From NCBI GenBank assembly GCA_012934845.2, contig WNNJ02000942.1, positions 186,001-250,000 of the forward strand: a stretch of 64,000 nt of DNA, read 5' to 3'. The notes beneath the pieces are model-generated. The model was not told where the DNA came from and did not search any database. It saw only the letters and a program-made list of their open reading frames with translations. The position numbers and the translations under genes are program-made. How positions within the stretch are numbered: position 1 is the stretch's first letter; every line of letters begins with the position of its first letter. Of this stretch, positions 35,001-47,000 are shown piece by piece. The DNA comes from Pomphorhynchus laevis (lineage: Eukaryota; Acanthocephala; Palaeacanthocephala; Echinorhynchida; Pomphorhynchidae).

Positions 35001-38000
35001 CTTTATAAATTTATTTAAGACATTGCATGTTGCTAATATAAATAAATTAGAATCAGCCCAAGTATCCACAAAGGTATTCATAACGTTTCCAGTTAAACTG
35101 AGCTAGCAATAAACTACGTCTTATCAATTATATAATAATATTACTTTATAATTTTTTATATTTATAATATTAAATATAAAAATTAGTTTTTTCTTAGAAA
35201 ATAAATTTGTTTATTGATAAATTAATAGTATATTCTATTCAATAGCTAAGCTTATATATTTGCCATTTGATTTCAGTTCTTTTTCTTTGTCGATCAGTCC
35301 GCATCTTTCAAAGCGTTATAACTTATTTTATATTTACATGGCTTGATCTATAACAAATTTTATTATTTTCATTTAAGGAAAATGAATTGCTTAGAGAATT
35401 ACTTCGTTCAAAAAATCGACAACATTAATATACCGTTCATAACTCGAGAAGATGTATGTAAATCAATTAATAGCAGTTATAATACCGAACTCCCTCAATA
35501 CAAAGAATATCAGGTACACATTTAATATTTATGAGTTAAAAATATTAAAAAATATATGTATATAAATGAACAATTAGAAATATTAAAACAACTTTTAAGT
35601 GATAATAAGCTAAAAGATCTTTATGTAAATATAAGAAGTTTTTCTACAGATATCATATGTTCAATAAATCAAAAATTAATTAACTACTATGATAGGCTAA
35701 GTTGTATAATAGGCAGTTATTGTAATGCAAAATACTATAATCGTACAATAAATGTTAATAATAACAATAGAAAATATGCATTAACCATAAACTTCATTAA
35801 TAAATGTATAGATAACATAAATATAGCCGGACTTTTAAATAATTCTAAAAGTAAAGAAATAATAGGGTCAGATTTAAGTAAATATATTCCTAAAATAAGG
35901 TATAAACTCTTACCACCATTAGGACGAAATTTTTTTAATTATAATAAAGAATTAAAATCAATATATAACGATAATATTAGAAACATAGTGGAAACAGAAT
36001 GCAATTGTAAAAGTCTTAGTTTTGATAAAATAAATAAACATATATGTACCCATAATCTAGAATTAATTGAAAATTGTGAATTAAGAAAGCTGCTATCAAA
36101 AGGGTATAAATATAGATTGAATAATAACAACGACAAAAATAATATTTACAATTCGTTATATAATAACTTAAATAATTACTTTAGTAAGCTGATTAATAGT
36201 GAAAGCTCGAATATATCTAAGATAAACATTTGGAAAGATTATATATTTGATAAAATTAAAAATAAATTGAAAATAACAAACAATTATAAAATGAAAGATA
36301 AAATTAATAAAGATATGTATAAAGAACTTACTAAATTAAAGGATAACTATATAATAACAACTATTGATAAAGCTAGTAATAACTTTGTCTTCATATGCAA
36401 AAAGCTTTATTATGAAATACTAATGAAAGAGGTTAATTCTAATGATTTAAATGTAAATCCAACATATGAACGTAGTGAGTTGAGTTTAGAAACAATTATT
36501 ACAAGTCACTATTCTATAATGGATAAAAAGGGTATAAAGGTTGAATTAGATAATAAAACTATACCTATATTATATTGGAATATAAAATTACATAAAAATC
36601 CAATAAAACCTAGGTTCATATGTAGTGCGTTTAAATGTACATTAAAACCACTTTCTGTTTATATGAATAAAATACTTAAAGTAATTAAAGCACACGTCAA
36701 AAATATTGCAAGGTAATCGAAATTAATACTGGTATAAAACACTATTTCAGTATTAATTATACAAAAGAATTTTTAGAACAGACAAAAGTAATAAATTTTC
36801 AAAATATAAATACATACGATTTTAGTGCGCTTTATATAAATCTAGATTTAGAAGATATTAAAGAAGTGTTAGTAAAATTAATTAATCTTATATTCGGAAA
36901 AAGATATACATATATATGTTATAATAATTATAACGCCTATCTAACAAAAATTAAACCATCAAGTAAATATAAATATATGGATAAACTTGAATTAAAAGAA
37001 TCCTTAAATATTTGGATAAATTAAAATTATTTAAAAGTAGGGACATCTATATTTAGACAAGTAAAAGGTGTTCCAATGGGTAGTAATAATAGCCCAATAA
37101 TAGCTGACTTGTTTTTAAGCTTTATAGAATATGAATTTGTTCATAACTGTGTAAACACTAAATCTAAACAATATAAATATATGAAATATGTTTCGATACA
37201 TTGATGATGTATGTGTATTTAATTCTAATAATTTTTATTCAATTAGTGAGCACATTTATCCAGAAAGCCTTATTTTTAACAAAACCAATATAAATGATAA
37301 AGAAGGTGTATATCTAGATATGAACATTAAATTCACATTAACTAAAACTACTATTAATTTATATCGTAAAGATGACATATTTAAATTTACAAGAAACATA
37401 TTTTTGCATGAGCATTCATGCATACCATATAATATAAATATAATACATTAATAATTAAATTTTAAGAATTGCAACAATATGTAATGATATTGGTTTTCTT
37501 CAAAATCATTTAAATAATTTAATAGATATATATTTTAAACTATGTTGCTATAAAAATAACATCAAGTAGAAAATAGTAAAATATATAAATCAACACAATA
37601 ATATAAAGAATAAATTTAAACTCTTAAGTGGCAAATTTTTATGGATGGATAATAAATAATATACTCTGTAATAGAATAAGATACTAGATAGTTATTTCAG
37701 AGGAAATACATCATTAGCATGTATTTGGCCCCGCTGCTATGTTGGGTAGAGGAGTTAGGGGACGAAGCCTGATAGCATAGCAGTTCTTCCTAATGACATC
37801 TAATTCTTATTCTGATACAACGTCTGTTATTTATTCGTCAATTCATAAAAATGACGTTTATTTTACATTTAAATTTTTTATTTTAACTTGATTTTAATTA
37901 TAGAAAATCTAAAAACAATTATTAATTTTATTATTTAATTATTAAATTTTGATTTAGCATTATTATGTTTTGTTTAGTTTATAATTATATTAAATACGTA

Positions 38001-41000
38001 GGCTGATTTGATTAATCTCTTTAAATCGCCATTCGTAAAAATCATAATAACAATGCATCAAATATTATAAAATTTATAAACGATTCAAAGGAAAAAGTTT
38101 CCACCTAAGACTGCAATATTTCAACAATATCAACTGCCTCCATCGTCACAGGTGAAAAATTATAAATATAATCATTTTAAAAACACAAGTTTAGCTTGCA
38201 CCGCTACGTTGATTATTTTAATAAAAGCAAAAAAGATTAAAGAAAAATTCATTAAAAAATGAAACAAATATATGAAATGTAAGATTAAAATCTAAAACCA
38301 ACAACCTTATCGAAATATCGATAAGGCCATTACTAGAGTAAAATGTTGTTGGCTTCAGATAAAATAAAAGACTTAAGCTTTACAAAAAAGTATAAGTTTT
38401 AGCTACTTAATTTTATATTTAAAGTTCATTTGAGTTTATATTACAAAATTTTAAGAGATATTATGAAACCTTATATTATTTACAAAACATCGAAGGTCAA
38501 TATATTTATAATTAAATATAACATAGTTTTATAATATTATAGTTGAATATATAAGGTATTATATTTATTATTAATTTTTATATTATTTCTCAAAATATAA
38601 AGCTAAGTTTTAATATAAAGTTGTTTATTTTAACATTTAGTATCTTCTAATCGTAAATATTAATTTTGAAAGTACCTCAATGTTTCCTATTAAAAATCAC
38701 AATTTATCCAGTCCAAAATTTAACTTGCGCAAGGATTGTAAATTTAACTATCTACTCTAGAGATACAAATGTTTTATTTTTATACAACGTTAAAGTTAAC
38801 ATTGTGACCCTTATCAAGTTGGTCTAATTTAAAAAGTTAGACTAACTTGGAAAGAGTCACAGTGTCGAACTTATCAAGTAATAGATTAAATTAAAAGTTA
38901 GTTAAAAGTTGTTAGTTTTTAAGTTATCAGTTAAAAGTTATTACTTAAAGTTATTAAACTAAAAGTTAGTTAACGATTTTAGTAAACTAACTACAATAAC
39001 CAAATGGATCACAGTGTTTGACTGAAACGTCTGGCATTTAACGAAGGACTTGCGGTGCTTACATTTTAAATTTATGCATATACAAACCTCTATAAGTAAT
39101 TTAATTTACCTTTTCAACAAATTAAGATTATGTTCTCGATATTTTGATATCTGATATTTTGCTTAGTAAACAAATTTGTCGCTTTATCCTTAAGATCTAC
39201 TTACCATATTTATCTTCATACCATATATCTACTGTGTATTTTTCAATAACTTTACAAATATTTTATATCATCTAAGGCCATTTTAAATACAAAGGTCATT
39301 TTGGATAGTATTGATGGCAACAAAAAAAAATAAGATTAAAGAATAATCGTTTAACCGTGCGTTCCTCACACCAAATAACAAGGCAAATGAATACACTTTA
39401 AGTTTTCTGGTGTATCGTCAAATAAAATGACGACTATGCATAAAGATAAATGAAGTAAAACGTTTAAGATAAGCATTTGACTAAGTTATAAATAATATAT
39501 CTTGATTACATAAATTAGGGTAATCACCGCTCAGTACTTTCGGCTATTAAAAACACTACTTATATGGAGATGAAAAATTTCTAATTTGAACAAAATAAAG
39601 TATCGAATAAATTTATTTAATCAGAAGCATTTAACCACATTAGTGTTGATCAAAAATTATCAATATAATCGTCTTCATAATTTAAAACTTTACTTGACAA
39701 TTCTTGACAAATGCCGGAAAAATATTTTGATTGAATAAACCACCTCAGCATAGATTTCATCTTGTTTACCAGATTTGTTTATTTGTAAATATTAACATTG
39801 TTTACGTTATGCATATATTATAATATATATTTAATATATACTATTATTTTAGCAATGTGATAATATTAAATGTTATAGACAAGAAGTTAGTATAAGAAAT
39901 GAAGACAATGGAAATTATAAAATTACTCAAACATTCACTACTACATTAAATCATTTTTACCCAACTGGTACGGAGTGTCCGTCTATTCAAAATTGCGCTC
40001 GATCGGTAAGCTGATATAACGGAATTATAATTCCATCAAATAATACACGCTCAATCACATTTTTCTATCATAATCAAAGTTTCCTTAATTGCTTTATACT
40101 TGTATGTTACTTATATTGCTGAAAAAAATAGAATATGCCTTTATGTGAAAATAAAGGTAAATAAGGTACCCAATACAGGAATTAAATAGGTGTTAAAAGT
40201 TCACCATATAAATTTGTGAAATTATGTTTCGTTGAAGAAATAATTACTTAAGAGAACTGGCTGTAACTTTTCAAAAAGGTAAGATAAAAGGTAAAAAGGT
40301 AAAACTTAAGATCTACAGAGAGCATAATATAATTACTGTTGATATCTTGCAGATTATGTAGGCAGAATTTCAAATGTTGAATTATCATTTGTGCACTAAT
40401 AGATGTTTTACCCATTCTTATTGGCTTCTAGTATTTACTGGATTTATTTTTATCTAAATATTTCATAAATTCTTATTAGCTTCTGGTATTATCTAAATAT
40501 TTTATAAAAACTTATCACTTAAGTGATAAATAGACATTTATCTTAAATAACAAACGACTTTTTCAATGATTAACAATCAATTTTACTTTTCATTAAAGGT
40601 AATTTATTTCAAATGATACACAATCATAAATATTTATAATTTAAAATCGTTATCTTAAATGATAGATTTTACTGCTTTACAGTAAAAATGTGTAATATCA
40701 AATATGTTATATTAATATTAAAGTAATTCATTATTCAAATGTATTAAAAGCCTTTTATTTTTATAACATGTTTTTAATTATAATTATTTAAATTTGAATA
40801 ATTCTTTAATTTTGTAATGTAAGGTTGCGCTTTAACTGTACATTGAAGCTTGTGCTTTAGTTTATAATGTCTTAACGTTAAGGGTTGTTTGTATGGACGA
40901 TGTGCATGCCTTGACAATATTAAATGGCTCAAACAAAATTCTACTTTGACGGCAGGTGGTTTCAATAAAGTCATTTTAAACTTTGTTCTGATCATACTAA

Positions 41001-41092
41001 TTTTGTTTGCTTACTTTATATTAAACCTTTATAAACCATTAAAAAGGGTATATGGGCGTAGGATCAGTGATTGTAAGATCTGTGGAACGTAA
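26031..41092 (+). CDS. Transmembrane zinc metalloprotease of the reprolysin/ADAM type, about ten exons
   Basis: Exons with matching phases: 26031-26094 (signal peptide, MRANILMILYIIGLFGFQNS), 29362-29484, 30436-30533, 32104-32253, 32311-32359, 33629-33728, 34640-34744, 35378-35513, 39853-40005, 40883-41092. Together they give about 395 residues. Residues about 190-200 are HELGHILGMNH, the zinc-binding HExxHxxGxxH, followed after five residues by IMSG, the Met-turn. HFVIDSEL (start of the protease fold) and DLADTLTSF fit family positions. A Cys-rich segment follows (CYRQE; TECPSIQNC; GCLYGRCACLDN, EGF-like), then one membrane segment at about 356-376 and a short basic tail ending at 41092. The propeptide is very short and the loop before the Met-turn lacks the usual cysteines. 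The exon 2 donor is uncertain: gtaaaa at 29472 would need an extra unseen exon, gtggtt at 29485 joins in phase. An exon between 30533 and 32104 may be missing. Likely a surface or secreted protease. Confidence 0.7.
27070..27215. repeat. Solo copy of the palindromic repeat
   Basis: GGAGCTAGATCA ... AATGCTAACAGAGGTTAGCG, AAATATCAAA and TGATCCAACTCCAATAA, then ATCAATAATGGATCATTATCA, repeat the unit of the 18.9-21.4 kb array with more divergence and an inner deletion. Confidence 0.7.
27230..28640. repeat. 28-bp minisatellite, about 50 units, with 430-bp higher-order repeat
   Basis: Degenerate tandem units around TATTATTTAAACTAATGTAA + ATATTTGG. The blocks at about 27560-27790 and 27990-28220 agree almost base for base, giving a higher-order period of about 430 bp. 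Entirely within intron 1. Confidence 0.85.
29985..30260. repeat. Imperfect direct duplication in an intron
   Basis: GGACTATTGTATGATCAAAG is found at about 30138 and 30227, and AATTTGGATACCTTC at about 30080 and 30184. This looks like a local 90-105-bp duplication. Confidence 0.6.
30534..32103 (+). other. Intron region of the metalloprotease gene
   Basis: AT-rich. A stretch after tctacag at 31201 (VLNRFYEEKLLKELDK in phase) could be part of a protease-domain exon but runs into a stop before a usable donor, so I did not include it. Confidence 0.4.
35530..38030 (+). mobile_element. Penelope-like element in an intron of the metalloprotease gene
   Basis: Contains an interrupted Penelope-type ORF (35556-about 37635) and a 3' tail (37640-38030) that recurs as solo copies elsewhere in the window. 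It lies between the exons ending 35513 and starting 39853, same orientation as the gene. The 3' end is set by ATTATATTAAATACGTA, shared with other copies. The 5' end is not precisely placed, and no target duplication or pseudo-LTR was found at 35.5 kb. Confidence 0.75.
35556..37635 (+). CDS. Penelope-type reverse transcriptase, interrupted
   Basis: A first frame of 386 codons (35556-36716) carries KLKDNYIITTIDKASNNFVF and PILYWNIKLHKNPIKPRFIC, the N-terminal and finger blocks of Penelope RTs. The next frames carry NTYDFSALYINLDLEDI (motif A) near 36808, RQVKGVPMGSNNSPIIADLF (motif B) near 37055, FRYIDDVCVFNS (catalytic YIDD) near 37191, then VYLDMNIKF. After 37452, RIATICNDIGFLQNHLNN and KLLSGKFLWMDN form the thumb and C-terminus. 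Breaks lie near 36716, 37021, 37190 and 37452. I see no GIY-YIG nuclease at either end, which would make it an endonuclease-lacking type. It is very Asn/Lys-rich, following the local AT bias. Inactive as it stands. Confidence 0.8.
38031..39852. other. Intron sequence downstream of the Penelope-like element
   Basis: AT-rich. Contains a 65-nt imperfect palindrome at about 38796-38862 (TCAAGTTGGTCTAA / TTAGACTAACTTGG core, GTGACCCTT / AAAGAGTCAC outer) and a nested hairpin near 38298-38352 (CCAACAAC ... GTTGTTGG around TTATCGAAATATCGATAA). No exon recognised. Confidence 0.5.
40006..40882 (+). other. Last intron of the metalloprotease gene
   Basis: Donor gtaagc, acceptor cttaacgttaag. AT-rich, nothing else recognised. 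Confidence 0.6.
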
Positions 41093-41103
41093 TGAGTTTG
41101 TTT

Positions 41104-41488
41104 AAAGGATGAAAAAGATTTTCTGGCAATCTAATGATTAAAATAAACGATAATTTTAAAATAAAATTATCCCTTATTACTAGAAACGATAATTTAAATG
41201 GTTTTCCTTACTATTGCAATAACGTTTTCTTGTAACATGTTTAATTTACTCACTGTTTTATATGTTTTACGACTTCTCCACAAATTTAAATCACTTAAAC
41301 TACGCTACTTTTATTTATACTAAATTCTATTTAATATTTTAAATTATATTTATAATTTAATATTTAATTATTATATTAATTAAATATAATAAATAATTAT
41401 CGTTAATTATTTTAATAAACGATAATTTAATTTTAAAATTGTCGTTTACTTTAATCATTAGATTGGCAGAAAACTTTTTTCATCCTTT
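41104..41488. repeat. MITE with about 55-bp terminal inverted repeats
   Basis: The left end AAAGGATGAAAAAGATTTTC, GGCAATCTAATGATTAAA, ATAAACGATAATTTTAAA is matched in inverse at 41432-41488 with few changes. It has no coding capacity. It begins 11 bp after the metalloprotease stop codon, and AATAAA words at about 41140-41146 and inside its centre are the nearest poly(A) signals for that gene. Confidence 0.75.
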
Positions 41489-42600
41489 GAATAAAGCATT
41501 TTTAAAGTAAATTGATCAAATTAATTTTAAATTTAATAATGATAATAATAACAACGAGTCATTATTTCCAATACCAACGGCTGTATTAGACTAATAAATT
41601 TATTAATCGTGAAAACACAAGTTTTAAGTGTTTTTTGAAATTAGTGGTAACATCAGTTCTAGTATGAAGTTTGCTATAAACTTGTCGAAGTTTAATAGGT
41701 ACAAACATTTATTCAAAAAATTACAATTCAAACGGTATCTTTGAAGATATTACAATCTCAGCGACGATGTAGAGATCTTGGCGACAATATTACTATTACG
41801 GCGACAATGTTAGATTAAGATGACGATGTTTGATCTAAAAGATGCCATTATGATCTCGGTAACGATATAATTATCTCGATGATGACGTTATGATATTGAC
41901 AGCGATATTACTATATCTACACCAATATTACTATCCTTTCTGCATGAAGACATTACTATATTTAAAACGATGTTACGATAACACTCAAGAAAGGGATATT
42001 TACTTTAAATTCATGGAATAACGTGTGTACCATCAAGTAACGGGAGCACATCAAACTTTCGTTCAAAGTCGACAAATCAGGTCTTTATAAGTTTTAACGT
42101 TTCTAAAACCGAATAAGATTCTGAGCGGCAACTTCGTAATAAGCGCTTTATCAACATATCTTACTCATTTAGAATTTTAATGATAAAGTTATTATTTTCC
42201 CCATCCCTATGCTAGAGTCTTTCACTAACAGTTCTTTGTCTACAGTACCCGATATTGATTATTTTTTTTAATTCTGAAATTCACATTTATATTAAGTTGA
42301 CTAGATTTTGCACTCATATTGTTTTTAAGTAAACTCCACTTTCTAGGTTCTATCGTATCCACATATGTAACGTGAAAGATATAAAGTTTCTCTTCCATTA
42401 CACTGTATCCAATTGATTAACCTCACAAATTCCACTAAACTCACAACTTTCTACCTTTTTTATAAAATTATGTATCATCCAGTTGCCTCTTAACAGTTTC
42501 TGAAAATGTTTTTTAAATGCTAGAAATTAACATCAAAAAGCATTTTTTAATTTTTTTATATATTTTATAAAATGTATGCCACTTTTCTAATCGTCATTAT
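41489..42600. other. Spacer with degenerate GATATTAC-type minisatellite
   Basis: At 41745-41990 irregular repeats of about 25-27 bp (GGCGACAATATTACTAT, GACGATGTTTGATCT, ACCAATATTACTAT) occur. The rest is AT-rich, no gene recognised. Confidence 0.5.
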
Positions 42601-42619
42601 CATTCTGTTCGAATCATAC

Positions 42620-43995
42620 GAGTTTTCAAACTAAACATTGCAGACTATACCTGTCAGATACAGAAGTACTATGCCTTTAAGGATGTAAGGATGTTATACT
42701 GCTCTGTGGTTTAATCATATACGTATGCTGCCAAACTACTGTATGAAAATCGTCGCAGACCTGTTGCAACGCGATATCATCACCATCATCCTGCGCCTGC
42801 GTTAGGTGCTAATTGGATCTTCAGAGCGCAGACACTGAAAACTAACATTTCCACACGCATTAATACTTGGATGGTCTGTAGAGAATGTAGCAAGCCGTTG
42901 AAAAATTGCACTATACATGCCTATGAATTTATAGACTCAAATTAGTGCAACCAAATTAGTGTACGAATATCATACACTTGGATGGTCTATCAGGAATATA
43001 ATACTTGGATGGTCTATAAGGAATCCAACTAGCCGTAAAAAATTGCACGAAACTTTTATTCGAATTTATTTACATTTTACCGGACTGACACTTTTTGATA
43101 TAGATTTCCAGAGCAGGTCATTGAGTGTGTGAAATGTAAGGATGTTATACTGCCCTATGCCTTAATCCTAAACATATGTCTACAAACTAGTGTACGAATA
43201 TCGTCACGAAGCAGTTGCAACACGATCTAACAAATAACATCATCCTGGGCCGACGTTAATACTCAGTGGATTACAGGGCGCAGGCACTGAGCACTAACGT
43301 TTCAACATGTTGTAGTACTTGGATGGTCTATTTTGAATCCAGCTAGTCGTTGAACAATTGCACGAAATTTTTCTGTAAATCTGTAGACTCCATACCAGTG
43401 TGACACTTTTCAAAATGAATTCCCTTATAAGTTCATTTTAATCTTTGAAATGTAAGGATGTTATACTGCCCTATGCTTTAATCCTAAACATATGTCTACA
43501 AACTAGTGTACGAATATCGTCATAACCAGTTGCTACACGACCTTACCAACAACATCATCATGTAAAGACGTTAGTACTCAATGGATTTCAGGGCGCAGGC
43601 ACTGAGCACTAACGTTTCAACATGCTGCAGTACTTTGATGGCTTATTCAAAATCCAGGTAGTCGTTAAACAATTGCACGAAACTCCTGCGAATTCATAGA
43701 CTCTTACCGGTCTAACAATTTTCGGAATAGATCTCCAGAGCAGGTCATCAATCTGTGAAATATAAGGATGTTGTACTGCTCTATACTTCAATCTTAAACA
43801 TGTGCATGTAAACTAGTGTACGAATATCGTCACGAACCAGTTGCTACACGACCTTACCAACAACATCATTATGTGAAGACGTTAGAACTCAATGGATTTC
43901 AGGGCGCAGGCACTGAGCACTAACGTTTCAACATGTTGTAGTACTTGGATGATCTACAAGGAATCCAGCTAATCTAGTTATAAGGAATCCAGCTA
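42620..43995. repeat. 312-bp tandem repeat, four copies plus partial
   Basis: The start word TAAGGATGTTATACTGC recurs at about 42685, 43138, 43453 and 43762. Each unit contains GTGTACGAATATCGTCA, CAACATCATC, GGGCGCAGGCACTGAGCACT, AACGTTTCAACATG, GTACTTGGATGGTCTA, AATCCAGCTAGTCGTT. The first unit is longer (about 450 bp) through an internal duplication near ACTTGGATGGTCTAT. It is less AT-rich than the flanks. The minus-strand 60-residue frame inside is a shadow. Confidence 0.85.
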
Positions 43996-44071
43996 AATTA
44001 TAGATTAAAATTTTGTAATTAGCATATTGACTATTTGATATTTAGTACATCAGAAGCCACTAATCGGGGAA

Positions 44072-47000
44072 ATGCAGCGCTCTAGGAGACAAAACAATCA
44101 AAATTCTAAATCGTAAGTGATTGTGATTTCTAAGTTATTTTATTCAAGTTGTCAGTAGAAACGGGAATTTTAATGATATTAAAATGTTATGCAATTTTGA
44201 CAAATTTCATAACATTTCTATATACATATAATTTGGCAGGCGCATGCAAAGTAAAACTGCATTTACATATACAAGCATACTATAATAATATAAATAATAT
44301 AATAATATAAATTTAGAAACATATTTAATTATTGTAGTAATACTACAATAATTTGAAAAAAATATTTAAATTTTATTAAAATAAGAGACGACAATTTTAA
44401 TTTCGTCAAAAATTAGTGATTGCCGTTGTTTAAGATTTGTAACCATTATTGAACACTTACTAGTGAGCGTTTTAAAATATCATCGACTTATCCGTTCTCT
44501 CACTGTCAATATGAAACCAAGATTTAACCAAGCTATTTGATTATCTGATAAACAAAATCATTGGGAACTACGCATATTTACGTATAATCAAACAAGTAGC
44601 TACGATAATATTGTTCAAAGTCATAGTTTAACTAAATGTTTCAAATGAAAGACTTGATACTTGCTACCTTACAAATGTGACAAAATTACAGTAATTTGAT
44701 GCTCTATTATGCCAATATTCGCTTTAACGTTAATAGATTCTAAAGCCATGCTTACCTAGCCGTCAGAACGACATAAGTCTCAGAAGACGTTAAAAATGTT
44801 AAAAAGAAATGCAATATTCCATTACATTCTAATATATTACATTATTAGAATAATGATGTATATTACATAATTATTAATATATTATACATCATTATACATT
44901 TATATATTGTTATTATATCAATGTATAATGATATATTAATAATTATATATTAATAATATTATATAATTAATTATATATATTTATTATATTAATATATAAT
45001 TATTAATATATTATACATTATTAATATATTATACATATTAATATACATCGTTGTTAATAAATTGCATATATTACATTCTAATCATTATATTATCTATTAT
45101 ATTCTAATGCAATATTATATTCTAACGCAATATTAGTATATGCATTTAAAAGCTTCGTTATTTTATTATAAAAATTAAAAAATGATTATTTTATTATTCA
45201 TTAAAACAGTAAACTGCATTATGATGATGAACGCGTAGTCTTTGAAGAATTGAATATTTTTAAGATATTTTCTGAATCGTGTTATTCAAAGGAAACATTA
45301 AAAGAATTAAGATAAAATTTGTATTTCCAGATTTAATAATGAATGTTATCGTTATATAAATGTAAATTGTATAAAATCTAATATGATTAGATTAATCTAA
45401 TATAATTAATATATTAAAAATATAAAAATTAAAAAATGATTATTTTATTATTTAGTACGATATAACGCTTGGAAGGTTTTGAACAAGTGTTGGAATATTT
45501 AAAATTACCAAGTAGTAGCGAGGATGAAGATGTGTCGTTAGTAGAATCCGCGAAAGTGTTAGAACGATTATTTTGCTATGTACTTATTACGAAAAATATT
45601 TGAGAGATGTAATATTTCGCTATTATATTTTTATTAAAGATTTCTTTAATAAAAACTTTTTGAAAATATCCATGTTTCTTTCCGTTGTAATAAAACCTGT
45701 ACAAGAAACTAACACTTCAAATAAAATTTGTCAATGGAAGTGAAAAAAAGAACTTTTTTTTGAAACCCCTGTGTTGTGTACTGGAATTGCTTAAAATGCT
45801 TATGTGATTGCTCATTAAATATATTGTTATTGTCCATATGCCAATTATCTTTAATATAATTCTCGTTATTTGCAAACAACTGTCTGTGCCTTTAAATAAA
45901 CAATTAGTTTTTAATAGAAATTAAAAATTTCTATTAAAATACCTGTCATTGCATAGGAAAATTCAAGTGCGCCTCTGAGGTACTTGGGCTATCTCGGGAT
46001 TAGTCTTCATTTCAAGATGATGTCCCCCTGAGCAAAGGCTAAGGTTTCTTAAGCTCCTCATCTCGCGATTACCAAACATATTCCGCCTCGATTGGACTCT
46101 TCGGGGGGTGAGAGACCCCGGGTGGTTCAGTCGGAAGGCGGCGTGCTGGACTGGCTAAAGGTGTCAGATCCCGCTGGATCTGAGGCCGTAATGTAGGAAG
46201 ACTTGGTAGTGGATCGTCGTTGTTTTTCGACATGTTTGTTTTTCATGGCTGTTTCTATTTTTTAGTTTTATATGTTATTAACAAAATCTTTATTTTTTAT
46301 AATTCTTGTTATTATGCTTACAAACAATCCACTGTACCTTTAAATAAACAATTAATTTTTAATAGAAATGACTTCGTAAAAATTTAACTTAAATCTGATG
46401 TAATTAATTGATAAGTGAAAAATTTAATTTTATGATAGACAATGCATGTTACATTTCATTTTTAGACAATCAAATGCACTAGAAAATAGTGTTTTAGTCC
46501 ACCAAGCATATGATGAACTAAAAATTACAAGCATTCCTGGAAATGGCAAGTATTCAATATTTGTTACATGACAAAGGTTTTAAAAATTGTAAATATTTTT
46601 ATATTTTTAATTAAAATTTTAATCGAAGTATATATTTATTCAAATACATTTTATTAATTTTATTTTATTTAATTTAAATTTTAATTATTTAATTTAATTA
46701 AAATTTCAATTTTTAATAAAAATTTAAATCAAATATATAGTATTTGAATAATAAAGTAATCTGGTTCGATCTCACCATAATTAATTACCACAGTATTAGC
46801 AAAATATCATATTTTCCCTGTCTAGAAAGGTGTTGGTATCCATTCTGATGTTACTTGTAAGATAAATTCCTATTTATTTTAAATTTAAGGATCGCTTGTC
46901 TCTACTAGCAACTGATGTTTTCTTGTCGAACAGTAAACATTATCGCCAAAATCTCATTTTAATCTACCGCTGACATCTTAGCTTTCCTGCGTATCTATCC

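Noticed and set aside
37700-37800. Hammerhead ribozyme in the Penelope tail
   Set aside because: CGAA(A) and flanking stems are present but the CTGATGA core is not at the needed place on either strand.
40774-40995. 73-residue frame on the minus strand
   Set aside because: Antisense to the terminal transmembrane exon of the metalloprotease, which has consistent phase and a stop.
46120-46200. tRNA gene suggested by TGGTTCAGTCGG
   Set aside because: No matching B box or cloverleaf pairing; kept only as part of the GC-rich island.
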